From Flavobacterium phragmitis (GTDB lineage: Bacteria; Bacteroidota; Bacteroidia; Flavobacteriales; Flavobacteriaceae), in the NCBI RefSeq assembly GCF_900112575.1, contig NZ_FOMH01000002.1:496001-560000 (forward strand): a DNA stretch of 64,000 bases, read 5' to 3'. Below the pieces are notes generated by a model, which worked only from the letters and a program-made list of their open reading frames with translations, made no database searches and was not told the origin of the DNA. Shown piece after piece: positions 54,012 through 62,056 of this stretch (its first letter is position 1; every line of letters begins with the position of its first letter). Both the position numbers and the translations under genes were made by a program.

Positions 54012-55394
54012 TTACACTAAATCGGTGATTATGGTAATAAATTCTTGAGCTAATTTGTCTGCTTTTTCTTGAGAAATACTTTCCGTATAAATTCTAATAA
54101 TAGGCTCCGTATTTGACTTTCTTAAATGAACCCATTGTTCTTCAAAATCGATTTTAACACCATCAATACAATTCGGTTTTTCTTTAGTGAATTTCTCAGC
54201 AATCTTTCCTAAAATTGCATCAACATCAATGGTTGGGGTGAGCTCAATCTTGCTCTTGCTCATAAAATATTCTGGGTAAGTTTTTCTAAGAGTTTTACAG
54301 GAAATTTTCAAGTTTGCCAAATGAGACAAGAACAAAGCGACACCTACTAAAGAATCTCTGCCGTAATGTGATGCCGGATAAATAATCCCGCCATTCCCTT
54401 CTCCTCCTATAACTGCATTAGTCGCTTTCATTAATTCAACCACATTGACTTCTCCCACTGCACTGGCTTCATATTTTCCTCCATGTTTCATTGTAACATC
54501 TTTTAAAGCTCTTGAAGATGATAAATTAGAAACTGTATCACCTTTAGTCCTTCCTAAAACATAATCTGCACAGGCAACCAAAGTGTATTCTTCGCCAAAC
54601 ATTGAACCATCTTCGCAAATAATAGCTAGTCGATCTACGTCTGGGTCTACTACAATTCCAAAATCAGCTTTTTCTGTTACCACCCATTCCGAAATATCAG
54701 TAAGATGCTCCTTTAAAGGCTCTGGATTATGCGGAAAATGACCTGTCGGATCGCAATATAACTTGATACATTCTACATCAAGCTTTTCCAACAAAGCTGG
54801 AATTGCAATTCCGCCAGTCGAATTAACTGCATCGACAACAACTTTGAAGTTTGATTTTTTTATTGCTTCAATATCCACTACTGCCAATTTTAAAACTTCT
54901 TCAATGTGTCGATTAATATAACCTTCTTTCTTTTCGTACTTTCCTAGAGCGTCAACTTCTGCAAAAAGAAAATTTTCATCCTCGGCAATTTTCAAGATTT
55001 TTTCCCCTGCCTCGGCATTTAAAAATTCTCCTCTATTATTCAAAAGTTTTAAAGCATTCCATTGTTTTGGATTATGGCTTGCCGTTACTATGATGCCACC
55101 AGCAGCGCTGTCTAATGTTACAGCAATTTCAACTGTTGGTGTAGTCGACAAACCAATATCAATTACATTTATTCCTAAACCTATAAGTGTACTTGCAACC
55201 AGATTACTAATCATTTCTCCCGAAATACGCGCATCTCTTCCCAAAACAATTGTTAAAGATTTACTGCCAGTACTTTCTTTGAGCCACATTCCGTAGGCAG
55301 CGGCAAATTTCACGGCATTAATCGGAGTTAAGTTTTCATTTACAACTCCTCCAATTGTGCCTCTTATTCCTGAAATTGATTTTATTAAAGTCAT
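54012..55394 (-). CDS. glmM: Phosphoglucosamine mutase family protein (GlmM-like)
   Basis: The alpha-D-phosphohexomutase signatures are complete. The active-site Ser106 lies in VTASHNPKQWNALK, the metal loop is DPDVDRL (Asp250, 252, 254), the sugar loop is GEGNGGIIYP and the phosphate loop is RKSNTEPIIRIYTE. Length 460 is normal. GlmM interconverts glucosamine-6-P and glucosamine-1-P. In this locus it could instead act on GlcNAc-1-P and GlcNAc-6-P, linking the kinase/pyrophosphorylase/epimerase branch to NagB. It lies 195 bases downstream of the permease on the same strand. The gene may be the housekeeping copy. Confidence 0.88.
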   Translation of the reverse strand: MTLIKSISGIRGTIGGVVNENLTPINAVKFAAAYGMWLKESTGSKSLTIVLGRDARISGEMISNLVASTLIGLGINVIDIGLSTTPTVEIAVTLDSAAGGIIVTASHNPKQWNALKLLNNRGEFLNAEAGEKILKIAEDENFLFAEVDALGKYEKKEGYINRHIEEVLKLAVVDIEAIKKSNFKVVVDAVNSTGGIAIPALLEKLDVECIKLYCDPTGHFPHNPEPLKEHLTDISEWVVTEKADFGIVVDPDVDRLAIICEDGSMFGEEYTLVACADYVLGRTKGDTVSNLSSSRALKDVTMKHGGKYEASAVGEVNVVELMKATNAVIGGEGNGGIIYPASHYGRDSLVGVALFLSHLANLKISCKTLRKTYPEYFMSKSKIELTPTIDVDAILGKIAEKFTKEKPNCIDGVKIDFEEQWVHLRKSNTEPIIRIYTESISQEKADKLAQEFITIITDLV

Positions 55395-55589
55395 TTTTTA
55401 TTTTTAAATTATTCCATTCGGATTTCCATTTTTTTACTGCTGTTTTTTATGCTTTTACAGTTAAAAAAAGGCATAAGTTGAGTACAAGCAACTCAAAAAC
55501 ATTATTTGAATGCTTTGCTTAATTTTTTTTATTAAGATCTAAATATTAAAAAAGAGGATTAAAATCTAGAGCTGTTCAATATTTTAATT

Positions 55590-56963
55590 TTACCAACTCC
55601 TATATCTATGGCCTTTGAATGCAAAAAAGACAATCATCAAATAGGCAGGGAATAAAATTAAATACGCTAATTGATTACCACTTTTTGCTGTTGCAGCAAC
55701 TCCTGTAGCAATATTGGATGTGTTAATAGCATCTGCAAGCATTCCATAAAACAATGGAAAAACAGCACCACCAATAATACCCATAATTAAAATTGCGCCT
55801 CCAATTTTGGTAAATCCCCCTAAATCCTGAAGTGCCATTGGCCAAATAGCGGGCCAGCAAAGCGCATTGGCCAATCCTAAAAACGCTACTAAAATAATAA
55901 CTAAAGGCAATTGCGGTATTCCTGGCAATTGAATCATGATTTTTGGAGAAAGTATCGCAATTAGCGAGACCAAAATCAGACCTAAGAATCCAGAAACTTT
56001 TAAAGCAAAAACTTGAGATACATATTTCGGAATCAAAGTAATTCCTAACACATAGCCAATTACCATAAAAGTCATGGTAAACGAAGTTAATTTTAAATAA
56101 AAAGAACCATTTTCTCCATAAACACCTAATTGTTTTCCAAATCCGCCGATAGAATCTCCGGCCAGAACTTCTGCTGCTACATAAACCATTAAAGTAATTA
56201 CTCCAAAAACCAGCTGCGGATGTTTAAACGCTTCTTTTATTTGCTTGAAGATACTTAAATGCTCAGCCTGTCCTTCATCATCTAAATTGATTTCTGGAAG
56301 AGGTGAATATTTTACCAAAACTGCCAATACAAACATTATGATCGCCATATAAATATAAGGCATTTGCAATTGCAAAGCGAGTAAATCTAATGCCGTTTCT
56401 TTTTGAACCGAATTCATTGCCGCAATTTTATCTGCAGAATAATCTCCAATATTCGACAACACTAAAGCCGTCAATAATAAAGGAGCTAGAAAACCTGCCA
56501 GCTTATTGGCAATTCCTAAAACACTGATTCTGGCTGCAGCACTTTCACGCGGACCAATTACCACAACATACGGATTAGAGGCTGTTTGTAAAACTGCCAA
56601 ACCAGTGCCCATTACAAATAAAGCAATTAAAAAAAGACTAAAAGTTCGTGCTTCGGCTGCTGGATAAAATAACAGAGCGCCAACCGCAATTACACCTAAT
56701 CCTAAAGAAATACCATTTTTGTAGCCTACTTTCTCAATTAAGAATGACGATGGAATTGCCATTACAAAATAGGCAATATAAAAAGCAAAAGTTACAAAAT
56801 ACGACTGCGATTCAGTCAGTTCACAGGCTAGTTTAAAAAACGGAATTAGAGGTCCGTTAAGCCAGGTTACGAATCCAAAAATAAAAAACAAGGAGGTCAA
56901 AATGACCATGGGAATCAAAGTGCTGTTTTGATCTTTTTTTAAAGTAATATCGATTTCTGACAT
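55590..56963 (-). CDS. FHS-type sugar MFS transporter (NagP/FucP-like)
   Basis: The 457-residue protein has 12 hydrophobic helices and the FHS/FucP family pattern: FFIFGFVTWLNGPLIPFFK, FYIAYFVMAIPSSFLIEKVGYK, ASNPYVVVIGPRESAAARIS and CWPAIWPMALQDLGGFTKIG. Relatives include the proton-coupled fucose and GlcNAc (NagP) permeases of the inner membrane. It is 34 bases downstream of the epimerase and shares an operon with a sugar kinase and a nucleotidyltransferase. I infer uptake of GalNAc or GlcNAc, but a different hexose cannot be excluded. Confidence 0.87.
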   Translation of the reverse strand: MSEIDITLKKDQNSTLIPMVILTSLFFIFGFVTWLNGPLIPFFKLACELTESQSYFVTFAFYIAYFVMAIPSSFLIEKVGYKNGISLGLGVIAVGALLFYPAAEARTFSLFLIALFVMGTGLAVLQTASNPYVVVIGPRESAAARISVLGIANKLAGFLAPLLLTALVLSNIGDYSADKIAAMNSVQKETALDLLALQLQMPYIYMAIIMFVLAVLVKYSPLPEINLDDEGQAEHLSIFKQIKEAFKHPQLVFGVITLMVYVAAEVLAGDSIGGFGKQLGVYGENGSFYLKLTSFTMTFMVIGYVLGITLIPKYVSQVFALKVSGFLGLILVSLIAILSPKIMIQLPGIPQLPLVIILVAFLGLANALCWPAIWPMALQDLGGFTKIGGAILIMGIIGGAVFPLFYGMLADAINTSNIATGVAATAKSGNQLAYLILFPAYLMIVFFAFKGHRYRSW

Positions 56964-56997
56964 ATTTTGGTTTTAGTTTTAGTTAGTTTTCTAAAAA

Positions 56998-57924
56998 TCA
57001 TCTGCTGACTAATTGCTGCTGATAAAATTCGATTGTTTCTTCTAATGCTCTATCAATTGTATATTCTGGTTTAAAACCCAATTGATTGAATTTTTCTGGA
57101 TTTGCTTTAGAGTGTTTGATATCGCCTGGTCTTTCTTCTAAAAATTTTATCTGAGATTTAGAATTGGTTATTTCTATAATTTTTTCCGCCAATTCTAAAA
57201 CTGATGTACTATGTCCTAAAGCAACATTATAGGTTTCGTTTCCTTTTTGAGAAGCCAGAATATTAGCTTTTACTACATCTTTTACATAAATAAAATCTCT
57301 TGTCTGTAAGCCATCCCCATAAATCGTGATCGGTTCGTTTTGGAGTGCTTTATTGATAAAAATAGGCACTGCAGCCGCATAAGCCGATTCTGGATTTTGC
57401 CGTGGTCCAAATACATTAAAATATCTCAAAGAAGCCGTTGGAACCTGATATTGATCGAGATACATTTTTAAATAATATTCGCCGTCTAACTTCGTAATCG
57501 CATACGGTGTCATTGGTTCTGGAAACATCGTTTCTACTTTTGGCAAAACAGGATTATTACCATAATTCGCCGCCGAAGTTGAAAGCACCACTTTACAACC
57601 TTTAGTATTTTTGGCCGCCTCTAAAATATTGATTGTTCCAATAGTATTGATTTCGATGCATTCTTTAATTTTTAATAAGGACTCCGGAACGCTGACCAAA
57701 GCCGCCAAATGAAAAACACCGCTGGCACCGCTTACGACTTCATTTACTAAATTTTCGTCACGAATATCTCCTTTTACAAACTCAACATTTAATCCGTTTA
57801 GGTTATTTTCGAATCCCGTTCTAAGACTGTCAAGTATCAAAACCTGATGTCCCTCGTTTGACAAATGTGCAGCAATATGGCTTCCAATAAAACCAGCACC
57901 TCCGGTAATTACATATTTACTCAT
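56998..57924 (-). CDS. NAD-dependent sugar-nucleotide 4-epimerase (UDP-GlcNAc/GalNAc epimerase-like)
   Basis: The SDR-fold protein has the NAD loop GGAGFIGSHIAAHL, a Ser in VVLSTSAANYGN and the YxxxK pair Tyr141-Lys145 in TPYAITKLDGEYYL. The block RYFNVFGPRQNPESAYAAAV is close to that of WbpP-type UDP-GlcNAc 4-epimerases, which interconvert UDP-GlcNAc and UDP-GalNAc. Length 308 fits. It starts three bases after the kinase stop. UDP-GalNAc to UDP-GlcNAc conversion would close the pathway proposed for this locus. UDP-glucose 4-epimerase activity remains possible. Confidence 0.85.
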   Translation of the reverse strand: MSKYVITGGAGFIGSHIAAHLSNEGHQVLILDSLRTGFENNLNGLNVEFVKGDIRDENLVNEVVSGASGVFHLAALVSVPESLLKIKECIEINTIGTINILEAAKNTKGCKVVLSTSAANYGNNPVLPKVETMFPEPMTPYAITKLDGEYYLKMYLDQYQVPTASLRYFNVFGPRQNPESAYAAAVPIFINKALQNEPITIYGDGLQTRDFIYVKDVVKANILASQKGNETYNVALGHSTSVLELAEKIIEITNSKSQIKFLEERPGDIKHSKANPEKFNQLGFKPEYTIDRALEETIEFYQQQLVSR

Positions 57925-57927
57925 TTC

Positions 57928-59034
57928 TTATTCTTTTAATGATCCCAGAAAATCCAAATTATACTCTTCCATTTCTTTAAATTGTTCCGAAAGACTTTCT
58001 ATTAGTTTAAATTGATTTTTAGAACGATCCAAATTATGTTCTGGATATTCTGTTTTATAATACACGTCATTATTCAAAAAATCAGTCAAAAAACGAAGCG
58101 CCATTATAAATGTCATTGTTTTTGCCCCAAGAGGAAGGTATTTTATTTCAAGCGGCGAAAGTGATGAACTTGTTTTTTCCAGAAAACCTTTTACGTAAGC
58201 TTTATAAAATTGCAAATTAAACTGAACCAACTCCAGATTTTTTTCGTCCTCAGCTGCCGTGTTGCAAATCGTTCTTATAGCATCTCCAAAATCATAATGA
58301 ATAATTCCTGGCATTACCGTGTCAGTATCAATTACGCAAAGTCCTTTTTTATTAATATCAAAAAGAGCATTAGAAATCTTAGTGTCATTGTGTGTAACCC
58401 TAAGTTTTATTTTTCCAGTGTCTTTCAAATTCTGCAAAACATGCATTTCCTCTTTTAAATCCTGAGTGATTTTAATCAAATCTTTGGCTTGTTCGATTCT
58501 TTGTTCCGAAGCTTCTTTAAGTGCGTTGTCAAACTGAGAATAACGAAAAGTCATATTATGAAAATTCGGAATTACTTCAATTAATTTTCTAGCATCAAAA
58601 TCACTGGTTAGATTCAAAAATTCTCCAAACAACTTTCCTCCTTCATAAGCGATTTCTTCATTGTTTACGGTTTCAAAAGTTAAACTTCCTTCTATATAAA
58701 CCATTACATTCCAGAAATTTCCCTCTTTATCCTTATAATAAAAAACACCTTTTTTAGTTCCTATAAAGGTTAAAACACGACGCTTTAATTCATCTTCAGA
58801 CAATTGCTTTAGTTTTTTCAACAAATGCTGGCTTACACTTACTTTATTTGCAATAAGTCCTGGAACGTCTTTAAAAACACCTTCGTTTATTCGCTGTAAA
58901 ATAAACTGTCTACGGCTATCAGCAGTTACTAAATAAGTATCATTAATATGACCGGAAGACAATTCTTCAAAAGTTTTAAAGACCTCAATATGGTCAAACT
59001 GTTCGAATATAAATTTTAATTTTTCGGCTGTCAT
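57928..59034 (-). CDS. NahK-like anomeric kinase (phosphotransferase, APH fold)
   Basis: The 368-residue protein has an aminoglycoside-phosphotransferase-like kinase fold. The N-lobe contains SSGHINDTYLV and RRQFILQRINEGVF. The catalytic loop is THNDTKISNALFD (Asn216, Asp217), and the metal loop VIDTDTVMPGIIHYDFGD (Asp236, Asp238) closely resembles bifidobacterial N-acetylhexosamine 1-kinase. NahK phosphorylates GlcNAc and GalNAc at C1. It begins one base after the nucleotidyltransferase stop and is followed three bases later by the epimerase, a kinase-pyrophosphorylase-epimerase order as in the galacto-N-biose pathway. Specificity is inferred. Confidence 0.85.
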   Translation of the reverse strand: MTAEKLKFIFEQFDHIEVFKTFEELSSGHINDTYLVTADSRRQFILQRINEGVFKDVPGLIANKVSVSQHLLKKLKQLSEDELKRRVLTFIGTKKGVFYYKDKEGNFWNVMVYIEGSLTFETVNNEEIAYEGGKLFGEFLNLTSDFDARKLIEVIPNFHNMTFRYSQFDNALKEASEQRIEQAKDLIKITQDLKEEMHVLQNLKDTGKIKLRVTHNDTKISNALFDINKKGLCVIDTDTVMPGIIHYDFGDAIRTICNTAAEDEKNLELVQFNLQFYKAYVKGFLEKTSSSLSPLEIKYLPLGAKTMTFIMALRFLTDFLNNDVYYKTEYPEHNLDRSKNQFKLIESLSEQFKEMEEYNLDFLGSLKE

Positions 59035-59035
59035 A

Positions 59036-59944
59036 TTACCAGAGATTAGTTGGATATACTTTTTGAGCTCTTAATTTTTCTATTTCTTTTTTTACGATTT
59101 CCTTATCCTCTTTATAAGTCACTCCAAACCATTTTGCATTGGATTGCAATACCTCAACAGAAGCATTATCCGATTTTAAAATTTCATTTACTACTGATGT
59201 AATAAAAAATTCTGCTTTTAAATCGTACTCATTTTCTTTTAAAAATTGTTCAAAAAGCGCACCTCCAAATTCAAAACATTTTGGCGTAAAACCCCAAAAG
59301 TTCATTGAAACTATTGTATTTTCATCAATAGGAATAAAATCCCCATCATCATTCTTGCGCATTAATTTCCCGTCAATTTTTTCGATATGAGTTCTTTCTG
59401 TAACATCTGTCAGATAATTATTCTCGTCAACTTGACATTCTCCTCTTGAAACAAAACCATGATCTGAAACGGTATTTTTGAGCAAATAAGCCATCATATT
59501 AAAATTATACGATTCTTTGTCCATTTCCATTAATGCCTTGGCCATTATTTCAAAAGCTTCTTTTCCGTAAAAGTCATCAGCATTAATTATGGCAAAGTTT
59601 TCAGTTACTTCATCTTTTGCCATAAGCAATGCGTGTCCCGTTCCCCAAGGTTTTTTTCGTTCCGGGTTTAAGTATTGCGATGGAACATTATCAATTTCCT
59701 GAAATACATATCCAACTTCCGCTTTCCCTGCCAGTTTTTTATTGAATATTTCTTTACATTCTTCCTCTATGTTTTTACTTATGATGAATACGAATTTTCC
59801 AAATCCTGCCTGAAGTGCATCGTATATCGAAAAATCCATTATTGTATCTCCTTCCGGCGTAAATGTATCCAACTGCTTTAATCCTCCATATCGACTTCCA
59901 ATACCTGCCGCTAAAATCACGAGTGTAGGCTTATTTTTGCTCAT
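59036..59944 (-). CDS. Sugar nucleotidyltransferase (UDP-sugar pyrophosphorylase-like)
   Basis: The signature LVILAAGIGSRYGGLKQLD and the downstream NADDFYGKEAF belong to the NTP-transferase fold. Also present are WGTGHALLMA and IVSMNFWGFTPKCFEFG. The 302-residue size is that of a stand-alone nucleotidyltransferase, with no hexapeptide acyltransferase tail. In the operon it precedes the kinase and epimerase. I infer UTP-dependent activation of GalNAc-1-P or GlcNAc-1-P. It is the first gene of the minus-strand operon, divergent from the LacI-family gene. Confidence 0.82.
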   Translation of the reverse strand: MSKNKPTLVILAAGIGSRYGGLKQLDTFTPEGDTIMDFSIYDALQAGFGKFVFIISKNIEEECKEIFNKKLAGKAEVGYVFQEIDNVPSQYLNPERKKPWGTGHALLMAKDEVTENFAIINADDFYGKEAFEIMAKALMEMDKESYNFNMMAYLLKNTVSDHGFVSRGECQVDENNYLTDVTERTHIEKIDGKLMRKNDDGDFIPIDENTIVSMNFWGFTPKCFEFGGALFEQFLKENEYDLKAEFFITSVVNEILKSDNASVEVLQSNAKWFGVTYKEDKEIVKKEIEKLRAQKVYPTNLW

Positions 59945-60176
59945 TTAAATAGTATTATTAATGGGTTACTTTTTTAATTTCTTTTTAGATTTTTGTTTTT
60001 TTCAATCTCCTCTTTTGGGAACGTTTTGACGAGATAATAAGTTTTTGAAAACTATCACCATAAATCAAAAAATATATAGATATATCATATTTTTTAAGTT
60101 AATATTCTAAAATATCTTATCAATATTCGGCTAAAGTATATATTAATCTTCTATAAAAAAAGAAAAATATGTTAAA

Positions 60177-60213
60177 ATGTGCTCGAACACATTAAAAATG
60201 TTATCGAACACAT
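60177..60213. promoter_or_regulatory. Pair of LacI-type operators in the divergent region
   Basis: ATGTGCTCGAACACAT (60177-60192) and ATGTTATCGAACACAT (60198-60213) have CG centres 21 bp apart. They match the pair upstream of susC. They lie between the nucleotidyltransferase operon and the LacI-family gene. The other part of this 317-base gap (59945-60176) is AT-rich with no clear box. Confidence 0.75.
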
Positions 60214-60247
60214 GGAATTTAATATTTTATGCTATCCGTTTTTTATT

Positions 60248-60255
60248 TATATTTG
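60248..60255 (+). promoter_or_regulatory. -7 promoter box (TATATTTG) for the LacI-family gene
   Basis: TATATTTG is a perfect consensus match six bases before the chosen ATG, which implies a very short or absent leader. The -33 region (TTTT) is not consensus. If the ATG at 60229 were used, this box would not be the promoter. Confidence 0.4.
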
Positions 60256-60261
60256 TTTTAT

Positions 60262-61302
60262 ATGGAAAAAATTTACACAATTAAGGATATAGCAGAACTT
60301 GCAGGTGTTTCAAAAGGAACAGTTGATCGTGTTTTGCACAAAAGGGGAAAAGTGTCTGAAGACGCCTTAAAAAAGGTAAATGAAATATTGGACAAGATTG
60401 ACTATCAGCCTAACTTGATGGCTAGAAGTTTAAAGAAAAAACAAATTTACTCTATTTGTGTACTTATTCCAGATTCTGCAAATGACCCCTATTGGCAACC
60501 TTGTATTGACGGCATAAACGAAGCTAAAAAGGAATTCAAATCTTTTAATGTCAAAATAGAAATCTTTTTATTTGACGCCACCAATACTTCTTCTTTCGTA
60601 GAAACCAATAAAAATGTTCTTGATACATCTCCTGATGCTGTTCTATTGGTTCCTCTCTTTCATAAAGAAGCCATAGAGGCTATTGAAATTTATAATTCAA
60701 AAGGAATTATTTCGAGTATTTTTAATAATCAGCTTAAATCCAGCAGTATTAGAAGTTTTGTTGGCCAGGATTTATTTCAAAGTGGCAGAATTGCAGCAAG
60801 ATTATTAGACTTACTAATAAAGAAAGGCACAATTGCAATTATTCATATTGACGAAGACTACGAGAATGCCATTCACATGCAAGAAAAAGAAAAAGGTTTT
60901 AGAGACTATTTTAATAATCTTGGCAATACTGATTTTGAAATTAAAACTTTTAAGGTAAAACATCCACAGTTTAAAAGTACCCTCAAAGAATTTTTAGATG
61001 AAAATCCAGCTATTGAAGGCCTTTTTGTTACTACTTCAAAAGCGTATCAAGTCGCGAAAATAATTGCCAAAAAACCAGAAAAGAAAATAGCTCTAATTGG
61101 TTACGATTTATTAGAAAACAATCTTGAATATTTAAACAACAAAACTATTGACTTTTTAATTCATCAAAATCCAAAAAGACAAGCCTATTTAGGAGCTACA
61201 AATTTAATTGAGCATTTTATTTTTGAAAAAGAAATAAGTTCTGAAATTCTACTCCCAATTGACATTATCAATACTGAAAATGCTAAAGATTACTTTTTAT
61301 AA
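60262..61302 (+). CDS. LacI-family transcriptional regulator of the amino-sugar locus
   Basis: The start is the ATG giving MEKIYTIKDIAELAGVSKGT; an ATG 33 bases earlier would add a hydrophobic stretch not seen in LacI proteins. The helix-turn-helix is IKDIAELAGVSKGTVDRVLH and the hinge helix lies in NLMARSLKKK. The periplasmic-binding-protein-like core spans about 62-346 (ICVLIPDSANDPYWQPCIDG, LIGYDLLENNLEYLNN), so it should respond to a sugar. Length 346 is normal. Palindromic sites with a central CG, as expected for LacI proteins, occur in front of this gene and of susC. Confidence 0.9.
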   Translation: MEKIYTIKDIAELAGVSKGTVDRVLHKRGKVSEDALKKVNEILDKIDYQPNLMARSLKKKQIYSICVLIPDSANDPYWQPCIDGINEAKKEFKSFNVKIEIFLFDATNTSSFVETNKNVLDTSPDAVLLVPLFHKEAIEAIEIYNSKGIISSIFNNQLKSSSIRSFVGQDLFQSGRIAARLLDLLIKKGTIAIIHIDEDYENAIHMQEKEKGFRDYFNNLGNTDFEIKTFKVKHPQFKSTLKEFLDENPAIEGLFVTTSKAYQVAKIIAKKPEKKIALIGYDLLENNLEYLNNKTIDFLIHQNPKRQAYLGATNLIEHFIFEKEISSEILLPIDIINTENAKDYFL

Positions 61303-61340
61303 TCTTTAGCATCTACCTTATTGACCATAAATAAAACAAA

Positions 61341-61976
61341 TTACATTAAGGTTAAAGTACCAAAAGAACTTGCTATATGAAAATTTGGTGTTTCTGTATG
61401 TGGATTTATCCACGAAATCCAAACAGGTTCGTAATCTAAATTAGATTGTTGGATGTATTTAGCTCTATAAAGTCCTGCTTCGATTTTATTTCCTTTTATT
61501 AAATTGAATTTTTTTAGAGATTCAATACTAATGGCTATTTCAACAGTAAAAAACTCTTTTTGACTGTTTGATTTTACTTTTAGATGATTTTCAGGCCAAT
61601 TCCACTCATAATCAAACTGCCTGCCTGGATAAGCAATAAAATCTAATATTCTCGGTTCAGGGTCGATTTCTAAACAATAATAAGGATTCAATAAATCATC
61701 TTTTTTAAAAAAAATCTCCACTCGATCTGATTTTGCAATACTTTCAACAGAATCATCTGTTTTGTCAATGTGAATATTTCCATCATATACTTTATATAAA
61801 AAGAAAATATGATCCAGATCCCACAAAGCTCTCAATTCAATTTTATCCGGTGTTATAGATTCCCAAGGAGAAACAAAATCAGTCAAAACTGCCGCATTGT
61901 CCCAAATCGGATTATTTCCTAAACCATCTATTTGTAAAATGTTTTTTTCAATTTGGTTTACATTGTAATTTTTCAT
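61341..61976 (-). CDS. Carbohydrate-binding family 9-like protein
   Basis: The 211-residue protein is one CBM9-like beta-sandwich: NPIWDNAAVLTDFVSPWE, ELRALWDLDHIFFLYKVYD, SDRVEIFFKKDD, DFIAYPGRQFDYEWNW and PVWISWINPHTETPNFHIAS. There is no signal peptide (MKNYNVNQIEKN), although CBM9 modules normally act outside the cell. It lies between the LacI gene, with which it converges, and a T9SS beta-helix protein on the same strand. Function is unknown; sugar binding is inferred from the family. Confidence 0.85.
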   Translation of the reverse strand: MKNYNVNQIEKNILQIDGLGNNPIWDNAAVLTDFVSPWESITPDKIELRALWDLDHIFFLYKVYDGNIHIDKTDDSVESIAKSDRVEIFFKKDDLLNPYYCLEIDPEPRILDFIAYPGRQFDYEWNWPENHLKVKSNSQKEFFTVEIAISIESLKKFNLIKGNKIEAGLYRAKYIQQSNLDYEPVWISWINPHTETPNFHIASSFGTLTLM

Positions 61977-62009
61977 TCGAAAAAGGTATGGAATTTTAAA
62001 ACTAGAAAA

Positions 62010-62041
62010 GGGAGTAAAATAAGAAAATCTCTTTTACTCCC
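62010..62041 (-). terminator. Terminator downstream of the beta-helix protein gene
   Basis: A 10-bp stem (GGGAGTAAAA / TTTTACTCCC) with a 12-base loop is followed by AAAA on the plus strand, giving a U-run on the minus strand. It lies 15 bases after the stop at 62057. Confidence 0.75.
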
Positions 62042-62056
62042 TAACAATCTTTTTTA

